A DNA stretch of 64,000 nt from Falsiroseomonas algicola (GTDB taxonomy: Bacteria; Pseudomonadota; Alphaproteobacteria; Acetobacterales; Acetobacteraceae): contig NZ_JAAIKB010000021.1 in NCBI RefSeq assembly GCF_011040385.1, forward strand, positions 1 through 64,000. Reading direction: 5' to 3'. The notes beneath the pieces were generated by a model. It was not told where the DNA came from and made no database searches. It saw only the letters and a program-made list of their open reading frames with translations. Position numbers and translations under genes: made by a program. Shown one piece after another: positions 54,861 through 63,637 of the stretch. Every line of letters begins with the position of its first letter. The first letter of the stretch is position 1.

Positions 54861-55625
54861 ATGGCGCGCATCGTGGGCACGAATGGCGTGAACCGGCTGG
54901 TCGGGACCGGGGAGGCGGACCGGATCTACGGACTCGGCGGGTATGACATCCTGGATGGGCGGGGCGGCGACGATGCGCTGTATGGCCGGGCCGATGCCGA
55001 TGCGCTGTATGGCGCGGGCGGGCGGGACACGCTGGATGGCGGCGCGGGGGCGGATGCGCTGGCCGGCGGTGACGGCGACGACCTGTTGCGCGGGGGCGAG
55101 GGCACGGATGCGCTGACGGGCGGGTCCGGGAACGATGTGCTGCGCGGCCAGGCGGGGAATGACGCGCTCTATGGCGATGGCGGCGATGACCGGATGTATG
55201 GCGGGACGGAAGGCGATGCCATGGCTGGGGGCGATGGCAATGACCGGATGTTCGGGGAGGATGGCAGCGACATCCTGAATGGCGGGGATGGCGACGATGC
55301 GCTGTTCGGCGGTAACGGGCCGGACGCGATCGCGGGCGGCGCCGGGCGGGACCGGATCTATGGCGATGCGGGCGCGGATACGATGTCGGGCGGCGCGGAT
55401 GCGGACCGCTTCTATTTCCGCGCGGGATCGGGTGCCGACACCATCCTGGATTTCCAGGATGGCGTGGACAGGCTGGTGCTGATCGGCGCCGGCGGCTTCG
55501 GCGCGGTCAGCATTGCCGAGAACGGGGATGGCGATGCGGTGCTGGCCTGGGGCGACGGGCAGAGCATCGTGCTGGAGGGTGTCGCGGCGGCGTCGATCAC
55601 CGCCGCGGATATCGTCTTCGCCTGA
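54861..55625 (+). CDS. RTX-type calcium-binding repeat protein
   Basis: Protein of 254 residues made almost entirely of Asp/Gly-rich nonapeptide repeats (GGxGxDxLx), e.g. GGAGADALAGGDGDDLLRGG, forming a calcium-bound beta roll. It ends with GSGADTILDFQDGVDRLVLIG, the usual RTX end region before a type I secretion tail. No signal peptide, so type I export is expected, but no HlyB/HlyD/TolC genes are in this window. GGAGGG at 54848-54853 supports the ATG. No enzymatic domain is present, unlike proteases or lipases of this class. Confidence 0.9.
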   Translation: MARIVGTNGVNRLVGTGEADRIYGLGGYDILDGRGGDDALYGRADADALYGAGGRDTLDGGAGADALAGGDGDDLLRGGEGTDALTGGSGNDVLRGQAGNDALYGDGGDDRMYGGTEGDAMAGGDGNDRMFGEDGSDILNGGDGDDALFGGNGPDAIAGGAGRDRIYGDAGADTMSGGADADRFYFRAGSGADTILDFQDGVDRLVLIGAGGFGAVSIAENGDGDAVLAWGDGQSIVLEGVAAASITAADIVFA

Positions 55626-56708
55626 TCAGGCCGGGTCGTTGATGCCGAGGCGCCGCGCGGTGTCGAGGATGCTGTCCCAGGTGTCGCGCTGGAGCGGCAC
55701 GCCATTGGCCAGGCGGTCGGCCTTGGTCGTGGCTTCCTTGTCGCCGGGGGCCAGCACGGGCTGGCCCTCCGTCGCGGGGTTGGTGGCGACGACCCAGTCC
55801 ACATAGGCGCGGCCGGCTTCCTCGAATTCGGCCTGGGTGCCGAAGTGCTTGGGCGAGACGTAGAAGGAGAGCATGCCATTGGCGATGCGGCCGCGCGCCT
55901 CCACGGGGCCGGAGGTGCCGCCGCCGGTCAACGCGCCGGCCAGCATCTCGCACATGAAGGCGAGGCCGCTGCCCTTGTGCTCCCCGAAGGCGCGGATGGC
56001 GCCGCGGCCGTTGGCGGGGTTGCGGGGGCCGATGGTGTCGTAATGGCCGTAGAGGGTGTGGGGGTCGCCGGAGAGGCGGCCATCGGGCTCGATCAGCGCA
56101 TCGGCGGGCAGGGCCTTGCCGCCGTTGGAGGCGACGAGGACCTTGCCCTCCGCGACCAGTGAGGTGGCGAAGTCGAGCACGAGGGGGCGGCCGGGCAGCG
56201 GGACGCCAATGCTGATGGGGGCGGTGGAGAAGCGGCGCTCCGTGCCGCCGAAGGGGGCGACGAGGACGGAGCCGGCGACGTTGACGAAGTGGACGGAGAG
56301 GAGGCCGGCCTCGATCGCCATTTCGGAATAGGCGCCGACGCGGCCGATATGGCCGGCGTTGCGCAAGCCGACGACGGCGATGCCGTGTTGCTGCGCGCGT
56401 TCGATGCCCATGCGCACGGCCTGGGGGGCGACGGTCTGGCCGAAGCCGAAGAGGCCGTCGAGCAGGAGGAAGCTGCCGCCATCGGTGACGGTGGCGACGT
56501 TCTGGCCCTTCAGGACGTAGCCGGCCTGGAGCCATTCGACATAGCGCGGCACGCGGGCGACGCCGTGGCTGTCATGGCCGGCGAGGTTGGCGTCAAGCAG
56601 ATGGGTGGAGATGCGCGTCGCCTCCGCCTGGTCGCAGCCGGCGGCGGCGAAGATGCGGGTGACGAAATGCTCCACCTGCTGGGCGGGGATGTGGATGGTA
56701 TCGGCCAT
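55626..56708 (-). CDS. Ldh-family (malate/L-lactate/ureidoglycolate) dehydrogenase
   Basis: NAD(P)-dependent oxidoreductase of 360 residues, type 2 malate/lactate dehydrogenase fold. Signature near the N-terminus: ANLAGHDSHGVARVPRYVEWL, with GFGQTVAPQAV and TSLVAEGKVLVA later. ATG 56708. Acts on a 2-hydroxyacid; the exact substrate is unclear. Its stop lies right next to that of the convergent RTX gene. No obvious operon partner. Confidence 0.9.
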   Translation of the reverse strand: MADTIHIPAQQVEHFVTRIFAAAGCDQAEATRISTHLLDANLAGHDSHGVARVPRYVEWLQAGYVLKGQNVATVTDGGSFLLLDGLFGFGQTVAPQAVRMGIERAQQHGIAVVGLRNAGHIGRVGAYSEMAIEAGLLSVHFVNVAGSVLVAPFGGTERRFSTAPISIGVPLPGRPLVLDFATSLVAEGKVLVASNGGKALPADALIEPDGRLSGDPHTLYGHYDTIGPRNPANGRGAIRAFGEHKGSGLAFMCEMLAGALTGGGTSGPVEARGRIANGMLSFYVSPKHFGTQAEFEEAGRAYVDWVVATNPATEGQPVLAPGDKEATTKADRLANGVPLQRDTWDSILDTARRLGINDPA

Positions 56709-56837
56709 GGGTGCCTGTTTCCTCGGGTTGGAGGAAACGTGCACGCGAGGCCTGGGGGCGTCCAGCCCCGGGTGGTCAGCGAGGGGCGGATCGCTGATGG
56801 GCGGCGACCTGTCCGGCGCCGTGCTCGCCGCGCCGCC

Positions 56838-57260
56838 TCAGCCGGGATGGAGCGGCGTCTGGCAGGCGCTCCGCCGGTAATGCGGCAGGCCACCATGATA
56901 GCTTCCCACCTGCACAGGCACGCCGAGGACATCCACGCGGAGCACATGCACACACCGCGCTTCCTTCCCTTCGTGGTAGATGCGCTGTTCCAGCGTCCAT
57001 TGCCGCCCGTCAGGACTGCGCCAGCCGATCCAGATGCGGGATTCCGGACGCGCGCCGCGTGCCAGCCTGTGCTCGAAGACATGAAGGGCATCTTCCGGGC
57101 GGCCCTGGAAGCGGGCGACCGATGGCCTATTCTCCGCTGACAGGTTCACGTCGCTGAGCGGCACCTCCGACACCACGACGATTGTGGCGAGGTAGGCAGG
57201 GATCGACAGGTACACCCAGCCAGCAGACAGCACCGCGAGAACCGCAAGCACCTTCGCCAT
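56838..57260 (-). CDS. Hypothetical exported or membrane-anchored protein
   Basis: Protein of 140 residues, not recognised. N-terminal hydrophobic segment MAKVLAVLAVLSAGWVYLSIPAYL (signal or anchor), then a mixed alpha/beta domain with SRIWIGWRSPDGRQWTLEQRIYHEG. ATG 57260; the frame extends three codons to a TTG. Lies 51 bases downstream of the UgpC-like ATPase gene on the same strand and may be its distal operon member. Confidence 0.6.
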   Translation of the reverse strand: MAKVLAVLAVLSAGWVYLSIPAYLATIVVVSEVPLSDVNLSAENRPSVARFQGRPEDALHVFEHRLARGARPESRIWIGWRSPDGRQWTLEQRIYHEGKEARCVHVLRVDVLGVPVQVGSYHGGLPHYRRSACQTPLHPG

Positions 57261-57311
57261 GCGGGGCAAACCCGTCGATGCGACCGGTCCTGAGGCTGCT
57301 ATGCCCTCCTT

Positions 57312-58412
57312 CTACAGCACCTTCCCGGATTCGGGATCGATCAGGTGCATGTGGTTGAGGTCCGCCGCAAACTGCATGGGGCGGCCGGGTTCGGCCGGCG
57401 TCGTGGGGTCGATGCGGCAGCAGACCTCGGCGCCTTGCAGCCAGAGATGCACCAGGGTCTCCATGCCCATGGGCTCGATCACCTCGGGCGTCAGCTCGAA
57501 GACGGCGATGTTGTCGCGGTCGAGGTTCTTCACCTCCGTCAGATGCTCGGGGCGGATGCCGAACAGAACCTCCCGCCCCGCGGCGGTCTGGTAGCGGGCG
57601 GTGCGGGATTCCGGGACGGGGACGGTGATGCCGTTGGGGAGCGTCACGCGCAGCGCGCCCGATCCGTTCTCGACCCGGGCGGGGATGAAGTTCATCGCGG
57701 GGCTGCCGATGAAGCCGGCAACGAAGCGCGTCTTCGGGTGGTGGTAGAGTTCCTGCGGCGGGCCCACCTGTTCGATGATGCCGTGGTTCATGACGACGAC
57801 GCGATCCGCCAGCGTCATCGCCTCCACCTGGTCATGGGTGACGTAGACGGTGGTGGTCTTGACGGTCTGGTGGACCTTCTTGATCTCGGTCCGCATCTGC
57901 ACGCGCAGCTTGGCGTCGAGGTTCGAGAGCGGTTCGTCGAACAGGAAGACCTTCGGGTCCCGCACGATGGCGCGGCCCATGGCGACGCGCTGCCGCTGGC
58001 CGCCGGACAGCGCCTTCGGCTTGCGGTCGAGCAGCGGCGTGATGTCGAGAATGCGAGCCGCATTCTCCACGCGGCGCTTGATCTCCTCCTTCGGGAACTT
58101 CCGGAGCGTCAGGCCGAAGGCCATGTTCTCGTAGACCGACATATGCGGGTAGAGCGCGTAGTTCTGGAACACCATGGCGATGTCGCGGTCACGCGGCGGG
58201 ATGTCGTTCACGACGGTGCCGCCGATGGCGATCTCGCCGCCCGTGATCTCCTCCAGCCCCGCGATCATGCGCAGCGTGGTGGACTTCCCGCAGCCGGAGG
58301 GGCCGACGAGCACGACGAATTCATGGTCGGCGATCTCCAGGTCGATGCCCTTCACCGCCTGCACGCCGCCTTCATAGGCCTTCACGACCTTGCGGATGGA
58401 TACCTGAGCCAT
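57312..58412 (-). CDS. ABC transporter ATPase (UgpC/MalK type)
   Basis: Sugar-type import ATPase of 366 residues: Walker [10 protein letters not shown], signature [14 protein letters not shown], Walker [13 protein letters not shown], and a C-terminal regulatory TOBE/OB domain (about 240-366), with GIRPEHL. The whole chain matches MalK/UgpC length. Final main gene of the minus-strand importer operon; starts seven bases after the second permease. Confidence 0.94.
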   Translation of the reverse strand: MAQVSIRKVVKAYEGGVQAVKGIDLEIADHEFVVLVGPSGCGKSTTLRMIAGLEEITGGEIAIGGTVVNDIPPRDRDIAMVFQNYALYPHMSVYENMAFGLTLRKFPKEEIKRRVENAARILDITPLLDRKPKALSGGQRQRVAMGRAIVRDPKVFLFDEPLSNLDAKLRVQMRTEIKKVHQTVKTTTVYVTHDQVEAMTLADRVVVMNHGIIEQVGPPQELYHHPKTRFVAGFIGSPAMNFIPARVENGSGALRVTLPNGITVPVPESRTARYQTAAGREVLFGIRPEHLTEVKNLDRDNIAVFELTPEVIEPMGMETLVHLWLQGAEVCCRIDPTTPAEPGRPMQFAADLNHMHLIDPESGKVL

Positions 58413-58419
58413 CGGATTG

Positions 58420-59316
58420 TCAGCCTTTCGTCGCGCCGGCGGTCAGGCCGGCGATGTAGTAATCCATGAGGAACGCATAGACGATGACGGGCGGCAGGGC
58501 GGCGAGCAGCGCGCCGGCCATGATCTGCCCCCAGGCGAAGGTGTCCGCGCGCACGAGCTGGGAGACGACGCCGATGGTCAGCGGCATCTCATCCGGCGTG
58601 GTCACGAAGGCGGTGGGATAGACGAAGGCCGCCCAGCTGACGGTGAAGGCGAAGATCGTCGCCGCGATGATGCCGGGCATGGCCACGGGGATGAAGATCT
58701 TCAGCAGCATCTGGGACCAGGACGCGCCATCGATCAGCGCGGCCTCGTCCAGCTCCTTCGGGATGGAGGCGAAGTAGCCGATCATGATCCAGGTGCAGAA
58801 GGGCACCGTCAGCGTGGGATAGACGACGACCAGGCCCCAGGAGGAGTTCAGCAGCCCGAGCCCACCCACGATCTGGTAGAGCGGGATGAAGAGCAGCGTC
58901 TCCGGGATCAGGTAGGTCAGGAAGACGCCGGTCGCCAGCGCCTGGCTGCCCCAGAAGCGCATGCGCGCGAGGGCGAAAGCGGCGAGCGTCGAGATCACCA
59001 TGGTGATCAGCACCACCATCACCGTGATCTTGGCGCTGTTCCAGAAGAAGACCAGGAAGGTCGGGTTGCTCAGGATCGCCGTGTAGTTCTCCAGCGTCGG
59101 GTTGCGTACCAGCCAGGGATTGCCCTGGAGGTTGGCGACCTCCGCACTCGTCTTCAGGCTGGTGACGAACATGTAGACGGGCGGCGCCAGGAAGATGATG
59201 GCGGCGAAGATCAGGGAGATGTAGGCGGTCCAGAGCGCCCAGCGGCGTTCGGAGGAAAGGCTGCCCGCCTTGTGGTAGATGTCGGGCAGGTCGCGGGTGG
59301 CACCGGTCGTGCTCAT
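58420..59316 (-). CDS. ABC transporter permease (UgpE/MalG type)
   Basis: Inner-membrane permease of 298 residues, six predicted helices. The EAA loop is [25 protein letters not shown], which contacts the ATPase. The N-terminal cytosolic arm is about 30 residues. Starts one base after permease 1 ends. Confidence 0.94.
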   Translation of the reverse strand: MSTTGATRDLPDIYHKAGSLSSERRWALWTAYISLIFAAIIFLAPPVYMFVTSLKTSAEVANLQGNPWLVRNPTLENYTAILSNPTFLVFFWNSAKITVMVVLITMVISTLAAFALARMRFWGSQALATGVFLTYLIPETLLFIPLYQIVGGLGLLNSSWGLVVVYPTLTVPFCTWIMIGYFASIPKELDEAALIDGASWSQMLLKIFIPVAMPGIIAATIFAFTVSWAAFVYPTAFVTTPDEMPLTIGVVSQLVRADTFAWGQIMAGALLAALPPVIVYAFLMDYYIAGLTAGATKG

Positions 59317-59317
59317 C

Positions 59318-60247
59318 TCACGATTCCTCCTTGTTCCGCCGGGTCACGCCGCGCAGCACGAAGAAGGCGAAGATCGCCAGCAGCGGGAACATGAAGAGCG
59401 AGACGGCGGCGCCGCGCGGCACGTTGCCGGACAGGATGCCGACCTGGAAGGCGTAGGTCGCAAACACGTGGGTCAGGTCCCGCGGCCCGCCATTCGTGAG
59501 CACGCGGACGATGTCGTAATTGGCGAAGGTGACGATCAGGCTGAACAGCACCGTGATGCTGATGATGTTGCGCATCATCGGCAGGGTCACGTAGCGCAGG
59601 CGCTGGAAGCCGGTCGCGCCATCGATGGCCGCCGCTTCGTATAGCTGTTCCGGCACCGATTTCAGCGCGGCCAGATACATGATCATGAAGAAGGGCGCGC
59701 CGTACCAGACATTGACGATGATGACGGAGGTGCGCGCCCACCAGGGCTCGCCGAGCCAGGGGACCGAGGGCACGGCGAAGACGTTGAGCAGGTAGTTGAT
59801 GGAGGAATAGCTGGGGTCGAACATCCACCACCAGCCGAGCGTGGAGAGCGCCGGCGGGATGACCCAGGGCACCAGCAGCATGCCGCGCCACTTCCGCTGC
59901 CCCTTGGCCGGGATGTCGTGCAGCATATGGGCCAGCCAGAACCCGATCAGCGCCTTCAGCAGCACGGCGGAGACGGCGAAGATGCAGCTCTGCGCGATCA
60001 CCATCCAGAAGGTGTCGGTATCCAGCAGGATCGCGAACTGCTCCAGCCCGATGAACTCGGTCATGCGCCGGTTCAGGGTGGAGAGATACATCGCGTAGCC
60101 CGCGGGATAGACGACGAGTCCCCCGATGACCGCGATCAGCGGCAGCGTCATCAGGAAGGCGATCGTCGAACGCCGTCGGGTGAAGCGCTGGAGGGAGGTG
60201 ACCCCCTCCGTGCGCCCTGCCGTCATGGTCGCGCCGCTGGCCGACAT
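59318..60247 (-). CDS. ABC transporter permease (UgpA/MalF type)
   Basis: Inner-membrane permease of 309 residues with six to seven helices and EAA loop EAAAIDGATGFQRLRYVTLPMMR. Partner of the UgpE-type permease. Separated from the receptor gene by 76 bases holding a stem-loop. Confidence 0.94.
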   Translation of the reverse strand: MSASGATMTAGRTEGVTSLQRFTRRRSTIAFLMTLPLIAVIGGLVVYPAGYAMYLSTLNRRMTEFIGLEQFAILLDTDTFWMVIAQSCIFAVSAVLLKALIGFWLAHMLHDIPAKGQRKWRGMLLVPWVIPPALSTLGWWWMFDPSYSSINYLLNVFAVPSVPWLGEPWWARTSVIIVNVWYGAPFFMIMYLAALKSVPEQLYEAAAIDGATGFQRLRYVTLPMMRNIISITVLFSLIVTFANYDIVRVLTNGGPRDLTHVFATYAFQVGILSGNVPRGAAVSLFMFPLLAIFAFFVLRGVTRRNKEES

Positions 60248-60280
60248 GCGGATGGTCTCCTGTCCCGCGGTGGATATGCG

Positions 60281-60311
60281 AAGGGCGGGAAGCCTTCCGG
60301 CCCCCGCCCTT
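60281..60311 (-). other. Stem-loop between receptor and permease genes
   Basis: AAGGGCGGG (60281-60289) and CCCGCCCTT (60303-60311) form a perfect 9-bp stem with a 13-base loop. It lies 12 bases after the receptor stop on the transcribed strand. Such hairpins in ABC operons raise the receptor mRNA level over the permeases by blocking 3' decay or by partial termination. Confidence 0.65.
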
Positions 60312-60323
60312 GCCCTGCCGGCG

Positions 60324-61685
60324 TCAGCCGCGCGCGAAGTTGCGCAGCTCGCGCTCCGCCCAGGTCAGTGCCTGGTCGATGGTCTCGCCCCCCTGCGCGA
60401 CGCGGGCGACGAGCTTGGTGTTGATCGCCTGGTTGTAGGCCTGCACGGCGATCTCCGCCGGGGCGGGCGCGAAGGCGATGGACTGCTGGGCCTGGTGGTG
60501 CGGCTTCAGCGGGTAGTTGTAGACCACGCCGGTGGGCGGGCCTTCCGTGCGCCAGATGTCGAAGTTCGACATGCTGCCGAAGGGCGGGATGTCGTAGCCG
60601 CTGCTGGTCGTGGTCTGCCGGTCCGCGCTGGTGCGGTCGGACAGGAATTCCAGCAGGCCCTTGGCCGCCGTCTTGTTCCGGCTGAAGGACCAGATGCCCC
60701 AGAAATAGGGCAGATACGGCGTGAAGCGGCCCGCCGGGCCCGCCGGCATCGGGAAGGTCCAGCACTTCTCCGCCACCGCCGGCGCATCGCGCTTCGCCAC
60801 CGCCCAGGTGGAGGGCGGGTTGAAGATCAGCGCGGAGCGGCCGGAGATCAGCGCGCGGTTGTTGCTGGCATCGTCCCAGGCCCAGACATCGTTCGGCAGG
60901 AAGCGCGCCAGGCGCACGAGGTATTCCAGGCCCGCGCGCACGCCGGGGTCGCGGCGCACCGTGACCTGGCCGTTCTCGTCGATGAACTTGGCGTTGTGGC
61001 TGCGGAAGAAGGCGCCGACCCAGTCCACCGCATCGGTGAAGCTGCCCATGGGCAGGCCGAAATGGAAGCCGGCGGCGGCGCATTTCTCGGCCGCCGTCAG
61101 GAAGGTGGCCCAGTTCCACTGGTCCACGCCCGGGCCGGCGCGGTCCTCGGCCGGATACATGGCGCGGACATCGAGGCCCGCGTGTTCCTGCAGCAGGTCG
61201 AAGCGGGCCAGCGACGGCTTGTGCTGGGAGCCGGAGACGGCGGGGATGGCGCGCCAGGCGCCTTCGCGCTTGGCGAGATACTCGGCCGTCGGGTTGATCG
61301 GGCCGTATTTGCCGATCAGGCGGCCGACGATGTCGTCCACCGGCTCCAGCAGGCGGGCATGGGCCGATGGCTCCCAGGTCGGGAAGCTCAGGATGTCGTG
61401 CCCGCTGCGGGCCTGCGCCTGGGCGGCGATGGTCAGCAGGTTCTGGTTGCCGACGGAGGTGATGAAGTCCACCTGCACGTCGACGCGGTTGTTGCGCCCC
61501 CATTCCGCGCAGAGCTCGCGCATGATGCCGTTGCCGGCGGGGACCCAGTGGTCCCAGAAGCCGCAACGCAAGGTGGTGGTCGCCTGGGCGTGCACCGCGG
61601 GGGCGGTGAGTGCCGTGCCGCCGGCGATCGCGACCGCGCCTGCACCGGCGCGCAGCATGTCGCGCCGGGTCATCCCCTGAGCCAT
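60324..61685 (-). CDS. ABC transporter extracellular solute-binding protein (family 1)
   Basis: Receptor of 453 residues. Twin-arginine motif TRRDMLRAGAGAVAIAGGTA, cleavage near VHAQA, then a maltose/UgpB-type fold starting TLRCGFWDHWVPAGN. Tat-dependent export is likely. ATG 61685. First gene of the importer operon (receptor, two permeases, ATPase). Ligand unknown; glycerol-3-phosphate or an oligosaccharide are possible. Confidence 0.92.
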   Translation of the reverse strand: MAQGMTRRDMLRAGAGAVAIAGGTALTAPAVHAQATTTLRCGFWDHWVPAGNGIMRELCAEWGRNNRVDVQVDFITSVGNQNLLTIAAQAQARSGHDILSFPTWEPSAHARLLEPVDDIVGRLIGKYGPINPTAEYLAKREGAWRAIPAVSGSQHKPSLARFDLLQEHAGLDVRAMYPAEDRAGPGVDQWNWATFLTAAEKCAAAGFHFGLPMGSFTDAVDWVGAFFRSHNAKFIDENGQVTVRRDPGVRAGLEYLVRLARFLPNDVWAWDDASNNRALISGRSALIFNPPSTWAVAKRDAPAVAEKCWTFPMPAGPAGRFTPYLPYFWGIWSFSRNKTAAKGLLEFLSDRTSADRQTTTSSGYDIPPFGSMSNFDIWRTEGPPTGVVYNYPLKPHHQAQQSIAFAPAPAEIAVQAYNQAINTKLVARVAQGGETIDQALTWAERELRNFARG

Positions 61686-61918
61686 CCGTTCCTCCTGCCC
61701 TGATGCGGCCGTTATCCCGGCCTGCCTGGTTGCGACGTGAAGGTTACGCATCGTGCGGCGCGGGCCGCAAGCCCGCTTGGCGGGGCCTCACCGCAGGATG
61801 TTCGGGGCGGGGCGGAACGCGGGATGCGCGCTACCGTTGAGTGCCTTCCCGGCACCAGGCGCGGCCCGCAGGCCCGCCGGCCGACGAGACCACGAAGGAC
61901 AGGACGGGAGAGAGCCGC

Positions 61919-62623
61919 ATGGACCGCACGATCACAGCCATGTTCGACACGCGCGCGGAGGCCGAGCAGGCGGCGCACGCTTTGCGCCAGATGGGCGCGC
62001 AGGATGTGCGCATCCGCGCCACAGAAGGCACCGCCGCGCCGGGTGCGCGACCGGAGGAGGATCGCGGCATCCTCGCCGCCATCGCCGATCTCTTCGTGCC
62101 GGATGACGACCGCAACACCTATGGCGAGGGGCTGCGCCGCGGGCATGTGCTGGTCTCCGCCGAGGTGCCGGAGGCGCAGCTCGATTCTGCCATGGACGTG
62201 ATGGAGGCCGCGGGCGCCTTCGACCTCGACACGCGGGCGGAGGAATGGCGCGGCTCGGGCTGGGTCAGCACCACGCCGCGGGGCGCCGCCGGCACGAGCC
62301 TGACGGGCACGACGCCGCTCAGCGGCGGGCTTGCGGAGAAGGCGGATGAAGAGGGCGAGGATCGCGACGATCCGCGCCAGCGCGGGGCCAATCTGGGCAG
62401 CGCGGATGCCGGGATGGCGGCGGGCATGGGCCGCACCACCGGCACGCTGACCAGCGCGGGCGCGATGGGGCGTGTCGATGGGGATGGCGGCACGGCCCTG
62501 CCGCCCGGCCGCGCCCGCGTGCGCAGCTACGCCACCCGCAGGCCCGGCGTGACGGCGGGCGAGGTGGAGACGGACAGCGCGGCGAACGACCCGACGCGCG
62601 CGGCCGGCCGCGGCGCGGCGTAG
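61919..62623 (+). CDS. YflT-like general stress domain protein
   Basis: Protein of 234 residues. The N-terminal part (1-100) resembles the heat-induced stress protein YflT domain: ITAMFDTRAEAEQAAHALRQMGAQDVRI. The C-terminal half is Gly/Thr/Ala-rich, low-complexity, probably disordered, with TGTTPLSGG and RTTGTLTSAGAMG. No signal peptide. ATG 61919. Role unknown; likely a stress-related cytoplasmic protein. Confidence 0.7.
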   Translation: MDRTITAMFDTRAEAEQAAHALRQMGAQDVRIRATEGTAAPGARPEEDRGILAAIADLFVPDDDRNTYGEGLRRGHVLVSAEVPEAQLDSAMDVMEAAGAFDLDTRAEEWRGSGWVSTTPRGAAGTSLTGTTPLSGGLAEKADEEGEDRDDPRQRGANLGSADAGMAAGMGRTTGTLTSAGAMGRVDGDGGTALPPGRARVRSYATRRPGVTAGEVETDSAANDPTRAAGRGAA

Positions 62624-62650
62624 CGCCTCCGGCCGCGGAGCGGCGTAGGG

Positions 62651-63544
62651 CTAGAGGGCGAAGGCGACGCTGCCGGTAGCTTCCACCTCATAGCCGCCGA
62701 GGCGCGCGGCGCGCTCCCGGAAGGCCACGCCGCGCGCGAACTCCATCAGGCGCTGCAGGGGCGGGTCGAACCAGTCCCGCGGGCGCGCCACCAGGTCGAA
62801 GCGCTCCCGCACCAGCGGCACGAAATGCAGGCCGCGGAGCAGGGCCTCCGCGCGGATGCCGAAGCCGGCGGCCGCGCGACCTTCCGCCACCGCGGCGGCG
62901 ACCTCGTCCTCGGTCGCCGACGGCGCAGGCAGGAACCGCAGCGCATCGAGGCGCAACCCCGCCTCGCTCAACAGATGCACCAGCAGCAGGTGGCTGCCGG
63001 CGCGGGCCTGGCGGCCGGCGACGGTGATGCCGGGCCGCGCCAGGTCGGCGACGGTGGCGAGGCCCTGCGGATTGCCGGCGGGCAGGATCAGGCCCTGTTC
63101 GCGCCAAGCCCAGACCAGGCCGACGACGGAATCGCCCGGGACCTCGGCCCGCGTCGCCGTCTCATTGAAGCCGCCGGTGTCGGGATCGGGGACATGGACG
63201 GCGGCGGCACAGGCCTGGTGGGCAGCCAGCGCCATCAGCCCATCGAGGCTGCCGCCCGCGCGCAAGGCCAGGCCGCAGCCGGATTGGCGCACCGCCCAGT
63301 CCAGCAGCGGGTCATGGCTGCCGGCCAGGATGGGGGGCGGCGTGATGCGATGGTCCGGCGCCTCCGCCTGGCGGCCGAGCCAGAGGCTGAGGGCGGTGCG
63401 GGGGAAGAGCCATTTGCCGCCGATCTGGGCCGCCGGCACGCGGCGCTGGCGCGCCAGGTCGTAAAGGGCGCGTTCCGACAGGCGAAGCCAGCCAGCGGCT
63501 TCCTTCAGCGTCATGATCTCGGAAGGCGTCGGACGGGCAGGCAT
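62651..63544 (-). CDS. Excisionase-type HTH regulator with periplasmic-binding-protein-like domain
   Basis: Transcription factor of 297 residues. The N-terminal winged helix (about 10-55) reads LKEAAGWLRLSERALYDLARQRRVPAAQIGGKWLFPRTAL, the MerR/excisionase (HTH_17) type. Residues 75-297 form a substrate-binding-protein-like domain (GSHDPLLDWAVRQSG ... GITVAGRQARAGSHLLLVHLL) as in TupR/ModE-like molybdate/tungstate sensing factors. Divergent from a tungstate-type permease, so tungstate or molybdate uptake is its likely target. Start 63544; 63514 is an alternative. Three direct repeats precede it. Confidence 0.82.
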   Translation of the reverse strand: MPARPTPSEIMTLKEAAGWLRLSERALYDLARQRRVPAAQIGGKWLFPRTALSLWLGRQAEAPDHRITPPPILAGSHDPLLDWAVRQSGCGLALRAGGSLDGLMALAAHQACAAAVHVPDPDTGGFNETATRAEVPGDSVVGLVWAWREQGLILPAGNPQGLATVADLARPGITVAGRQARAGSHLLLVHLLSEAGLRLDALRFLPAPSATEDEVAAAVAEGRAAAGFGIRAEALLRGLHFVPLVRERFDLVARPRDWFDPPLQRLMEFARGVAFRERAARLGGYEVEATGSVAFAL

Positions 63545-63545
63545 C

Positions 63546-63575
63546 GGCAGATTCCGGCAGATTCAGGCAGATGAT
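63546..63575. promoter_or_regulatory. Three 10-base direct repeats (GGCAGATTCN), candidate operator
   Basis: GGCAGATTCC, GGCAGATTCA and GGCAGATGAT are tandem at 63546, 63556 and 63566, exactly one helical turn apart. They begin one base upstream of the regulator start codon. Excisionase/BldC-type HTH proteins are known to bind such head-to-tail repeats cooperatively. Probably controls both divergent genes. Confidence 0.6.
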
Positions 63576-63637
63576 GATGCGATAGGGTAGCGTCCTGCGA
63601 TGGACGCCGCCAGATGCCGGCCTTACCTGGGGCGGGC

